From: a virus
Length of the DNA stretch: 64,000 bases
Direction: 5' to 3' (one strand)
Virus record (IMG/VR): IMGVR_UViG_3300030002_000005
Location: 1-64,000 of that record
Shown: positions 8,822 through 16,811 of the stretch, piece by piece
How the letters are laid out: every line of letters starts with the position of its first letter
Numbering within the stretch: the stretch's first letter is position 1
Program-made: the position numbers and the translations under genes
Notes under the pieces: model-generated
The model's database searches: none
Told to the model about the DNA's origin: nothing
What the model saw: only the letters and a program-made list of their open reading frames with translations

Positions 8822-11653
8822 TTAAAATATTGCGGTCTTATACATTAACCTTGAGGTATCAACGCCCAAGAATAAAAATTTGCCACCATCGGGAGATGTC
8901 ACAACTTCCATTAGATTGCCTATATGTGCTGTGCCTTGTAATACTGTTGTCTGAAATGCGCCATTCAGTTCCATCGTTAATAAATTTATAGACAATATAT
9001 ATACGAAATCACCTGCAACTGCAATTGAAGCGTAATAAGTATCTAAGCCGTCATAACAGTATGAAGTTCCAGCCGAAAATATTTCAGATTGCGGCGAAAA
9101 GATCATTGATATATCCCATATATCGTTCACTATATCATATCTATCAATTGTATTTGTATTTCCTCCACGTGGAGATATTAGCCATCTACCCTTATCATGG
9201 GTTGTGCCATACAACCATCTTAATGATGTGGCTGTGGCACGTGTAGATTCGCCTAATATTGTATATGTTGTTGTCGCATCTGGAGCAACGCCAACAGCAC
9301 CAAATGTCAAAACAGTTGCAGTATTAGACGCTATTGTACTTTCCTGTCTTTGTCCAGTACCCGATGTAAAAACAACTCTTTTGCCAGCCCATTTATTCAC
9401 AGTCCAATTCTTTGTAGTGTCTCCCAATGTTGTAAGCGCAAATGTGCCGTTAGCAGTCCCATGTGCTCCCATAACAGCATATTTTGTCGTAGAATCTGGC
9501 GTAAATCCTGGCGTAGTGAGAGTTAGAGTTGAGGCATCATTGGCTGAAATAGCTATTTCACTACCTACGCCAGTGCCTGCAATAATTCTAACCTTATAAC
9601 CAAGGAACTGATTAACCTGCCAATTCTTACTCGTGTCAGTTAAAGTAACAGATGTTCCACTTGCTGCATGCCCTTCGCCATTTTCAGAAATTAGATCATA
9701 CATTCTATCCCTGCCAAATCCTTCAGGCCCATGAATAGCATATCTTGATGTACCGTTGACACCTGCCACAATGGTCGCAACTGTTAATGTTGTTGCTGTA
9801 TTTGATGTAATTCTTCTTAATTGTGTGGTTGGTGACGTACCTGCGACGTCAAGTTTAACAATTTTGCCAACATGTTCATTGACAACCCAATTCTTTGTTG
9901 AATCTACAATCAATACAACACTATTCACAAATGATGGTACAATTGTAAGTGTAGCTGTTGTCACAAGATCAAAAGTGGTTAATGAATCAATCGCAAGTAT
10001 AGAATACGGTGCGTTCCATGCAGACTCATTACAACCTGCAACAGTAACAGTGTCTCCCTTATAAAAATTTACATTGCTGACAGTTGTCATTCTTGCAACA
10101 GTTCCAACAGTGGTTATATTTACCGTTAAAGCATTATTACCACCACCTGAAATAATTGTGGTAGCTTTACCTGACCCTGTGGTATAATTCAATCCAGCTG
10201 AATATAATGATACCGATTCAACTGCCCCACCAGTACTTATAGATTCAACACGTCCCTTTCCAACAGTACCGACAGTCGTAATGTTAAATAAATCACCAAC
10301 GGCATATCCTGAGCCTTTCACTGTTGGCGTTGGGTTTAACACTTTAATTCCATTAGGATTTATAACGCCAGAGAATATAGCCTGAGCCTCCTGACCTGGA
10401 TATGAGATAGATGCGTTTCTAGTTTGTCCCAAATCTATTGACGGCCCCGTTATCCATTGATCAAAATCAATACAATACTGGTAAATAGATGAAGCATTAT
10501 TGCCCACAACATATATTTTTTTAGTTTCTCCACGTATTTCATATGTCGATGTCGCATCTGGCTGCACTAGAAACGGATGTTCAACTTCATAATAATTCAC
10601 TCCGTTAGATACTATACGATTTTTCATACCCATACCAGTGCCACTTGTTATTCTTAGCTCATAATTACAATATCGATCAATCTCAAGTGTTTTCGATGTA
10701 TCTGTTAATGTTCTAGTGGTTGTTGAAGTTGATGTGCCAGATTCATATGGCGTTGCTCTTGTTATTATTTCCATTGAAAAGTCTGTACCTAATGCTGCCA
10801 ATAACAATCCACCTATAGCTGTTTTTGTTGTCCAAGTATCCGATAATACATCGTAAAACTGTAATGAACTAAATGGTGCACCAGCTACTGCTGATAACAT
10901 ATAAACTCCGCCACCCTTTACTACATAAGATGACGACGCATCAGGTACAACTGTCCAGTCAGAATCAACTGTGATAATAGATGATTCTATATAATAGTTT
11001 GATTGCGAACCAGCCGTTGAAGCAGGTAAAGCGTAAGGTGCTGTTGCTGAAAATGCTGTATTATTCCAAACTTCAAGCTGCTGATAATTCGGGTCTTGAA
11101 AATACAACGTGCTTGCGTCATTATATAAAACCTTTCTAATCTGACTCAAACCAGTATTTGCAACGATTCGTACTTGATATCCGATCCATTGATTTATTTC
11201 CCATTTTTTTGTTGTGTCTCCTATAGATGTTGCGGAAGCTGATGTCACAATGCCAGATTTTTCAACCTTAACACCTGTGGAATTAGTTATAGTTCTCTCC
11301 TGACCAACACCTTTGCCTTGCATTATTTTTATAGTTTCGCCCACCAATATATCGCCATTTAATCCAGCAATTTTCATAACATTTGTACCGCCAGATAAGC
11401 AATTACCTCTATAACCATCATCGGCTGTAAATTTAATACATGATGCGGTTACAGCTGCGATAGGTGGCGAAGCCAATTTAATATGAGTATCTTTCCATGT
11501 GTCATATTTATAAAATAATGTGCCAGCAAGATAATATATATATCTTCCAAGCGTATCTTTAGATACCGTCATCGAAGATGTTGCACTTGTTGCTGTTCTA
11601 AATTGAGCAGTCGGAAGCCATAATGGAGTATCCCAAACTTTTTTTATTGTCAT
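8822..11653 (-). CDS. Repeat-rich virion protein (five ~70-residue beta repeats)
   Basis: 943 residues. At least five copies of a unit of about 70 residues are visible. Each has D-(T/S)-(T/S)-K-x-W/L, then N-x-x-x-G-(Y/K)-x-V, a GTG turn, a segment like ITSNTATTLTV, and PDATTTYxIxG at the end. The N-terminus (KKVWDTPLWLPTAQF) and the C-terminal region (WLYGTTHDKGRWLISPRGG, NLLTMELNGAF) are non-repeated, and the C-terminal part recalls Kelch/beta-propeller surface proteins. It lies between fibre genes and has no enzymatic motif, so a decorative or fibre role is likely. A variant late motif (11666-11675) sits 12 nt upstream. Kelch relationship is a guess; virion location is likely. Confidence 0.6.
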   Translation of the reverse strand: MTIKKVWDTPLWLPTAQFRTATSATSSMTVSKDTLGRYIYYLAGTLFYKYDTWKDTHIKLASPPIAAVTASCIKFTADDGYRGNCLSGGTNVMKIAGLNGDILVGETIKIMQGKGVGQERTITNSTGVKVEKSGIVTSASATSIGDTTKKWEINQWIGYQVRIVANTGLSQIRKVLYNDASTLYFQDPNYQQLEVWNNTAFSATAPYALPASTAGSQSNYYIESSIITVDSDWTVVPDASSSYVVKGGGVYMLSAVAGAPFSSLQFYDVLSDTWTTKTAIGGLLLAALGTDFSMEIITRATPYESGTSTSTTTRTLTDTSKTLEIDRYCNYELRITSGTGMGMKNRIVSNGVNYYEVEHPFLVQPDATSTYEIRGETKKIYVVGNNASSIYQYCIDFDQWITGPSIDLGQTRNASISYPGQEAQAIFSGVINPNGIKVLNPTPTVKGSGYAVGDLFNITTVGTVGKGRVESISTGGAVESVSLYSAGLNYTTGSGKATTIISGGGNNALTVNITTVGTVARMTTVSNVNFYKGDTVTVAGCNESAWNAPYSILAIDSLTTFDLVTTATLTIVPSFVNSVVLIVDSTKNWVVNEHVGKIVKLDVAGTSPTTQLRRITSNTATTLTVATIVAGVNGTSRYAIHGPEGFGRDRMYDLISENGEGHAASGTSVTLTDTSKNWQVNQFLGYKVRIIAGTGVGSEIAISANDASTLTLTTPGFTPDSTTKYAVMGAHGTANGTFALTTLGDTTKNWTVNKWAGKRVVFTSGTGQRQESTIASNTATVLTFGAVGVAPDATTTYTILGESTRATATSLRWLYGTTHDKGRWLISPRGGNTNTIDRYDIVNDIWDISMIFSPQSEIFSAGTSYCYDGLDTYYASIAVAGDFVYILSINLLTMELNGAFQTTVLQGTAHIGNLMEVVTSPDGGKFLFLGVDTSRLMYKTAIF

Positions 11654-11665
11654 AATTATATTTTT

Positions 11666-11675
11666 TATTTATACT
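11666..11675 (-). promoter_or_regulatory. Variant late promoter motif AGTATAAATA
   Basis: Two bases differ from the consensus, but spacing (12 nt) to the ATG at 11653 is typical. It overlaps the end of the upstream gene. Confidence 0.3.
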
Positions 11676-12235
11676 AAATTTCTCAATGTATTAAATGCTA
11701 TATGTGCTATGTTAAATTGTTGGTCTAAAGCATTTAATCCACCAATATTGGTTTGATTTGTTAATGTTGCTAATGTTGCACTTGCGCCTAAATTGGTTAC
11801 AGTTCCGACTGTCGTAACATTTGTTAATGTTGGCAATGTTCCTATACTGAACACATCTAAACTCAATCGTCCAGTACCCCCAACTGTAACGCCTAATGGT
11901 CTGAGTAGCTGAAGTATTTGTCTTGCAAGAGCATTATCATTATCCAGCATTGTATTCAATGTTAATTGCAATGCCGCCAATGCAGCTGAATTCCCATCAT
12001 CATAAAAAATCTGCAAACTATCGGTGTTAGACATTCCAGATGTGTTATATGTTAATGTTAAAACATTATTTACAACAGTGCCTCCAAGCAAGTTATTGGC
12101 AAAGTTATAAATAATAATGTTATCAACAACATTTGTTATCAATAATATTCCGCTTATATCCACAGATGCATAGTCTGTAAATGTTATTGTTTTTGCATTT
12201 TTATCAAATAAATAATTATCTATACGTAGTTTCAT
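11669..12235 (-). CDS. Small virion/fibre-associated protein
   Basis: 188 residues, not recognised as a named family. The N-terminal 95 residues are a beta-rich domain (LRIDNYLFDKNAKTITFTDY). The C-terminal half is hydrophobic and Leu/Thr-rich with repeats such as TNVTTVGTVTNLGASATLATL, ending in an amphipathic helix. The pattern of a small beta head plus a Leu/Thr-repeat neck fits a fibre or fibre-connector protein. It lies 12 nt from the next upstream gene and 15 nt from the downstream one inside the fibre block. No enzymatic motif was seen. Confidence 0.5.
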   Translation of the reverse strand: MKLRIDNYLFDKNAKTITFTDYASVDISGILLITNVVDNIIIYNFANNLLGGTVVNNVLTLTYNTSGMSNTDSLQIFYDDGNSAALAALQLTLNTMLDNDNALARQILQLLRPLGVTVGGTGRLSLDVFSIGTLPTLTNVTTVGTVTNLGASATLATLTNQTNIGGLNALDQQFNIAHIAFNTLRNLV

Positions 12236-12247
12236 TTATAATGTGTT

Positions 12248-12445
12248 TTATCCCAATGCAATGCTGTAAGCAATTGCTAATGTTTCGCTAATTCCCGATC
12301 CGCTGCCAGCTGTAAGATATGTGTTATCATCTATACTACCGTCAGCCTTTAAAAACTGTGAAGCCGTTCCATTTTTTCGAATGAAATTATCACTCTTAAC
12401 GTCTCCGTCAATATTCAGGTCTTCAAATATTTGTTTCTCGCTCAT
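12248..12445 (-). CDS. Short fibre-type protein
   Basis: 65 residues. The core motif (FIRKNGTASQFLKADGSID) is a phrase often found in phage tail fibre repeat domains, so this is probably a stand-alone fibre fragment or adaptor. A late promoter motif variant lies only 9 nt upstream (12455-12464), between this start and the preceding gene's stop. The ATG at 12445 is the first in frame. A decayed piece of a longer fibre is the alternative. Confidence 0.5.
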   Translation of the reverse strand: MSEKQIFEDLNIDGDVKSDNFIRKNGTASQFLKADGSIDDNTYLTAGSGSGISETLAIAYSIALG

Positions 12446-12454
12446 AGTTTTAAA

Positions 12455-12464
12455 AATAAATACT
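12455..12464 (-). promoter_or_regulatory. Late promoter motif AGTATTTATT
   Basis: One mismatch from consensus, in the 23-nt gap between the stop of the 427-residue fibre gene and the ATG at 12445. Confidence 0.4.
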
Positions 12465-12468
12465 GATA

Positions 12469-13752
12469 TTATCCAACAACGATAACCCTATAAGCAACCC
12501 CATTCAAAGGTGCATTATTAAAATTAAGCGTCAATGTGTTTAAATCTGTAATTGTTTCACTCACCTCAACTTTAGCCAATGTGGATGCATTTAAAACGGA
12601 TGCAACAATATCTAAGGTTTTTAAGCCATGCGTTATGGTAAATGTTGTTGTCACATTATTGCCAGAAATGGTTGTTGCATATTTTGCTGTTAATATACCT
12701 GCTGTCGGTAATGTTATATTTGTAGTATCTGTGGTATTAATAATAGTGTCTGACGATCCACTTAAAGTTAGATTTCCTTTAACAGTTATAGTTTTTGCAC
12801 CATTATTAATACCTGTGCCGCCATAGGTAGGATCAATAATAGTACCATGCCACGTACCTGTTGTTATAGTACCTAGAGTTGAAACGCTGCTAAGTTTTGA
12901 TGGAACTATTGCTTTTGATGTATCAACAGCAGCAGCGACCTCTAAAGCCGTAGCAATCGCAATAATACCTTGAGCACCTTCACTTGCTGATACAATGTCA
13001 GGTATATTTTTATTTACCAATGTCCAATCGGATAATGTTGTGGGAGAATTCACTTCAGCAATGATCATATCGCCGACCTGAACAGGCTCAGTAAAAAATG
13101 TGCCATTGGTTGTAACAGTATATGTCCAGCCTTTAGTTATCCCTGTTATTGGAGTTGAGTCGAGCATTGGGGAGTTGGCGGCAGCATCGTATCCTGACTG
13201 ATAGACTAACGCACCAGTCACAACACTATCTATATAAGTTTTAATTGCTTTAGCTGTTGCTAAAGTGTCATCACTAGCACTAACAGTTGTTAAATCCGAA
13301 TCAATTAAAATGGCTTGAATATCTCCAGCAATTCTACCCAATATGCTATTTACAGGTAATGTGATAGCACTCATACTCGCAGCCTGTTTCGCCAAAACTG
13401 AGTATGCACCATAATCATTAGATAGAACTGTGCCCATTAATCTATCATACAATGCTTTAGATAATAATCCAGCATTTATGGTATCAGCAACAGGCAACAC
13501 AGTGCCAGAGCCAGTACTACTATTAATAGTGATACCTGTTGGCGTCGGCGTATTTGTAAGATTTGTGCCTGTACCACCAGCGATCCATGCAGTGCCAGTC
13601 CAATTATATGCCAATTTATCAGCTGTATTCCAGTAGGTAAAGCCAGCATCATTAATAGTTAATGTTGGGTGCGTAGCTAAATTTTGTAATTTGAGATTCA
13701 ATAATTGATTTTTATTTAAATCAATATCAAATAGATAATCTCTTTTTGCCAT
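12469..13752 (-). CDS. Tail fibre protein
   Basis: 427 residues. Typical fibre composition: the N-terminal segment YLFDIDLNKNQLLNLKLQNL, then YWNTADKLAYNWTGTAW, a long segment rich in Ala/Thr/Ser, the motif GTWHGTIIDPTYGGTGI near residue 300 (a common fibre phrase), and a small beta C-terminus. The family is inferred from these fibre phrases and from the surrounding fibre genes. No peptidase or intramolecular chaperone signature is visible at the C-terminus. No late motif was found in the 35-nt gap upstream, so it is likely read through from the gene at 14142-15842. Confidence 0.6.
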   Translation of the reverse strand: MAKRDYLFDIDLNKNQLLNLKLQNLATHPTLTINDAGFTYWNTADKLAYNWTGTAWIAGGTGTNLTNTPTPTGITINSSTGSGTVLPVADTINAGLLSKALYDRLMGTVLSNDYGAYSVLAKQAASMSAITLPVNSILGRIAGDIQAILIDSDLTTVSASDDTLATAKAIKTYIDSVVTGALVYQSGYDAAANSPMLDSTPITGITKGWTYTVTTNGTFFTEPVQVGDMIIAEVNSPTTLSDWTLVNKNIPDIVSASEGAQGIIAIATALEVAAAVDTSKAIVPSKLSSVSTLGTITTGTWHGTIIDPTYGGTGINNGAKTITVKGNLTLSGSSDTIINTTDTTNITLPTAGILTAKYATTISGNNVTTTFTITHGLKTLDIVASVLNASTLAKVEVSETITDLNTLTLNFNNAPLNGVAYRVIVVG

Positions 13753-13787
13753 AAGTATTTCTTGTTTTATTTTTTCATGTATTATTT

Positions 13788-14138
13788 TTAATTTAGTTCA
13801 GCAAATCCACTGAAACCAGCTGAAAATGTTACGATAATATTATAATTATCAATATATTGTATAGCTCCCTCAACAACTGATCCAGCACTATCTGTGATTG
13901 TTACCGATGGCTTTTTATTCATAGTATGCAATATGTGCCAGATATCTGAGGGAATACTTTGTTCAAATCTGAAATAATGCACTGGACTTATTTGCATTTC
14001 TGTATTTGGGCTATTACTAATAATAATAATACCTGAATTTCCGTCACGCATACCAGAAGATACTGGCATAATATCAACAAACTCTAATACATTCTCATGA
14101 CTATCACTCAATATTAAATCTCCAGACATAGTTCCCAT
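13788..14138 (-). CDS. Small virion protein, fibre block
   Basis: 116 residues, not recognised. Beta-rich, starting MGTMSGDLILSDSHENVLEF. The C-terminal part (WHILHTMNKKPSVTITDSAG through NIIVTFSAGFSGFAELN) resembles the small beta-sandwich ends found in many phage fibre or receptor-binding subunits. It lies 3 nt after the upstream LamG-like gene and in the same direction, so both are probably one unit from the late promoter at 15867-15876. Function unknown. Confidence 0.45.
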   Translation of the reverse strand: MGTMSGDLILSDSHENVLEFVDIMPVSSGMRDGNSGIIIISNSPNTEMQISPVHYFRFEQSIPSDIWHILHTMNKKPSVTITDSAGSVVEGAIQYIDNYNIIVTFSAGFSGFAELN

Positions 14139-14141
14139 AAT

Positions 14142-15842
14142 TTAATAATTTTTAACACTGTTATCGTTTAATTCTATATTTGTAATATTAATAACAAATA
14201 TTCTATCAAATATACCATCATCAATATCGCTAATATCTGTCCATTGAAATTTTATCTCTGCGAACAATATCTCATTGCTATGCGGCGACGTGATCTCATT
14301 CGGAACAATAAAGTCATAGATGAAATCATTAACATATATTAATGGTCTCCATCCAGCCTCAGAAGCTTTCTTATATTTAGCCAACTCAACGCTTGGGTTA
14401 TTTCTACTCTTAATTACGACCTTTATATCAAGCATATCCGATAAATTTTTATATGTACCGTCAATATTCCTGTATTTTATAGACTTTCTAATATCTGAGC
14501 CTGCATTTATCTGTGTAAATGTTACTGGCTGATTTAATCGTCTGATTAATCTACCGCCATTTATTACAGAGAGATCATAAGCCGAATTGGATAACGCTAA
14601 AATAATGGCATTTTGTCTAACCTCATTATTTGCTAATGCCTTATTATAAATTCTAAGCTTCTGAATATTACCGATATAAGAACTATTGAAATTGTGTTCG
14701 ATAAGTTGATCGTATTTCGATGGGTCAAGAGTTAAAGAAGTCTTATCAAAGTCAGTATAATGTAACGAATGTTTCAATCCGAATGATCCGCCACCCCAGC
14801 TTATATTATATGGTACACCCAATTGTTTTTCATCGTCATTTTTCAATCCTCTAAAATAGAATTCATCGAAATCAGATATTCCCCAGAATAAGCCACCATT
14901 GATATAAATGCTTAACGTTCCCTTTCTTTGAGCATAGCATTGTGCTTTATTCGGATCATAATTCTGAATTATGCTATCAGGAGTGAAGACGATATCTATT
15001 AAAGACCATCCGATTCTGCTAATAATATTCGGTGATACAACATACATCACATTGCCCTGTGCATTGACATATCGTATTCCGATTCGTTTATCAGAAGTAA
15101 TTTCGAAAGCAATTATATTATTCTTGATGTTATCAATTTGCATTGTGTCAATATCAACAACGACAGCGTATTCTTCTGGCTGTCTAAATGATGTGTATGT
15201 TGCGTCAAGCTTATCATATCCAGCAAGATAATGTAATTTGGATGTAGTTATACCAGATAAAGTATAGGTATAGCCAGTTTCTTTTGCGTTGTATAGTATT
15301 GTCGTGCCACTAACGGTTATAGTTTCTCCGAAATATGCCTGTGAATATTTATCCTCTGCTCTTAAGCCCATTAGGTAAAATATGCCAGCACTTTGGGGAA
15401 GTATTTCGATTAGCGTTTCAATTGTGATGCCATCATTATATCTCGATGGAAGTAATTCGTAGTCATAGCCGTCCAGCTTGAAAAAGCCTTGAAAATAGCC
15501 GTTTACCAAGCTCATGTAGTTACCAACAGATGTTCCTGTTACGGCATTTAACTCGTAACCGTCATAGTTAATACTATCGCCAGATACTGAATAATACCCA
15601 ACACGATCCATAATCATTTTATTGTCTGACGGATCAATGTAGAAACCATCGCCAATATGTGAAACTCTACCATTGTCGATTGCAGTTAAGCCAAAATCAG
15701 GTAAAGTTAATGCATTTACAGTTACATTACTTAAGCCATTAATACTCTTAATAATGTATTCATTACCGAAGTTCCATGATCCGCTATCGCAGATATCTAT
15801 ATTCACAGCTAAACTGTTTACCAACTCTCTATTTATATCCAT
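14142..15842 (-). CDS. Virion protein with a LamG/concanavalin-like domain
   Basis: 566 residues. Segments such as GTLSIYINGGLFWGI (near residue 310) and IQKLRIYNKAL (near 395) are the last strands of a LamG/concanavalin-A-like jelly roll, a carbohydrate-binding fold common in phage fibres. The C-terminal 150 residues form another beta domain. It is the first gene of the fibre block: its ATG at 15842 lies 24 nt after an exact late motif on the minus strand, divergent from the head genes. A sugar-binding fibre component is likely; binding specificity cannot be seen. Confidence 0.55.
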   Translation of the reverse strand: MDINRELVNSLAVNIDICDSGSWNFGNEYIIKSINGLSNVTVNALTLPDFGLTAIDNGRVSHIGDGFYIDPSDNKMIMDRVGYYSVSGDSINYDGYELNAVTGTSVGNYMSLVNGYFQGFFKLDGYDYELLPSRYNDGITIETLIEILPQSAGIFYLMGLRAEDKYSQAYFGETITVSGTTILYNAKETGYTYTLSGITTSKLHYLAGYDKLDATYTSFRQPEEYAVVVDIDTMQIDNIKNNIIAFEITSDKRIGIRYVNAQGNVMYVVSPNIISRIGWSLIDIVFTPDSIIQNYDPNKAQCYAQRKGTLSIYINGGLFWGISDFDEFYFRGLKNDDEKQLGVPYNISWGGGSFGLKHSLHYTDFDKTSLTLDPSKYDQLIEHNFNSSYIGNIQKLRIYNKALANNEVRQNAIILALSNSAYDLSVINGGRLIRRLNQPVTFTQINAGSDIRKSIKYRNIDGTYKNLSDMLDIKVVIKSRNNPSVELAKYKKASEAGWRPLIYVNDFIYDFIVPNEITSPHSNEILFAEIKFQWTDISDIDDGIFDRIFVINITNIELNDNSVKNY

Positions 15843-15866
15843 TTTATTGCTTAAATGTATTTAATA

Positions 15867-15876
15867 TATAAATACT
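15867..15876 (-). promoter_or_regulatory. Late promoter motif AGTATTTATA (divergent pair, minus)
   Basis: Exact consensus on the minus strand for the LamG-like gene. Its partner for the plus-strand unit lies 20 nt away (15897-15906). Confidence 0.6.
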
Positions 15877-15896
15877 AATTTATTATATTGTGGGAC

Positions 15897-15906
15897 AGTA
15901 TTTATA
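15897..15906 (+). promoter_or_regulatory. Late promoter motif AGTATTTATA (divergent pair, plus)
   Basis: Exact consensus, 42 nt before the ATG at 15949. Confidence 0.6.
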
Positions 15907-15948
15907 ATAAAAAATTACGTTGAGAAACCAAACAATAAATATTTTGAT

Positions 15949-16716
15949 ATGAATCGTATTAATAAGGATAATGTTACAGAATTAATTAAGGAAGTATTAG
16001 AGCCAGAAGAGGTAAATATCAACTCCTTAAAAATGCAAACAACTCTAAATCCTGTGATATGGGATGAGAGAGGTGCTTTACGACCAGAGATTAGAAAACA
16101 GTTATTATTGAATGCCAGACGATTTATTGAGTTCTGTGATATTGAGTCAATGAAATATAATGATATTATTCTCACAGGTAGTATGGCAAATTTTAATTAT
16201 AATGCTACTTCGGATATTGATATTCATATCGTACTAGATTTTGATCAAATCTCTGATAATGAGGAATTCGTCAGAGACTATTTTAAATTAAAAAAAGACT
16301 TGTGGGCTAATAAACATGACATTACTATTAAAGGATACGACGTTGAGATTTATGTTCAAGATACTGATGAACCTCACAAATCAACTGGAATGTATTCTCT
16401 GATCAAAAACGAATGGATTGCTAAACCGTTGAAGAAAATTGTGAATATTGATACTAAAACAGTTATGACTAAAGCCAACGATATAATGCAAGCAATTGAC
16501 GAACTTGGCAATATAAAGGATAATGAACTATTCTATAAAACCTATACTAAGTTCTTGCATAAGCTAAAAAACTATAGACAGGCAGGCTTAGATACTAATG
16601 GCGAGTACTCTGTGGAAAATCTGGTCTTCAAGATTTTGAGAAATAATGGTTATCTGAAAAAACTAATCGATGAAAAAAATAAACGTATTGATTACGAACT
16701 CACTTTAGATCAGTAA
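15949..16716 (+). CDS. Nucleotidyltransferase-fold protein (Pol-beta superfamily)
   Basis: 255 residues. The motif LTGSMANFNYNATSDIDIHI (residues 75-94) is the Gly-Ser plus D-x-D signature of the Pol-beta nucleotidyltransferase fold: GS at 77-78 and metal-binding Asp 89 and 91. A third acidic residue is in YDVEIYV (Asp131/Glu133). A helical C-terminal domain follows. Such proteins transfer nucleotides to protein, RNA or small molecules. Similar genes are common in T4-like phages and the substrate is unknown (family knowledge). Its own late promoter and position before head genes suggest a late role. All three catalytic acids are present, so activity is likely. Confidence 0.7.
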   Translation: MNRINKDNVTELIKEVLEPEEVNINSLKMQTTLNPVIWDERGALRPEIRKQLLLNARRFIEFCDIESMKYNDIILTGSMANFNYNATSDIDIHIVLDFDQISDNEEFVRDYFKLKKDLWANKHDITIKGYDVEIYVQDTDEPHKSTGMYSLIKNEWIAKPLKKIVNIDTKTVMTKANDIMQAIDELGNIKDNELFYKTYTKFLHKLKNYRQAGLDTNGEYSVENLVFKILRNNGYLKKLIDEKNKRIDYELTLDQ

Positions 16717-16758
16717 AATAAATAATATAAAAATAATGTTTATTTTACTAAAAAATAA

Positions 16759-16768
16759 ACTATTTATA
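16759..16768 (+). promoter_or_regulatory. Late promoter motif ACTATTTATA
   Basis: One mismatch, 43 nt before the ATG at 16812. It directly follows a weak AT-only stem-loop at 16738-16760. Confidence 0.5.
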
Positions 16769-16811
16769 AGAAACTTAGTAAATAAGAAATAAAAACGATA
16801 AAAATTTTATA

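Noticed and set aside
9204-9599. Plus-strand frame of 131 codons opposite the repeat-rich virion protein
   Set aside because: Antisense to the repeats; valine/proline-rich product without start signals or motif.
16738-16760. AT-only stem-loop (GTTTATTTT/AAAATAAAC) before the acidic head gene
   Set aside because: It has no GC and no U-tract, so stability is low; not listed as a terminator.
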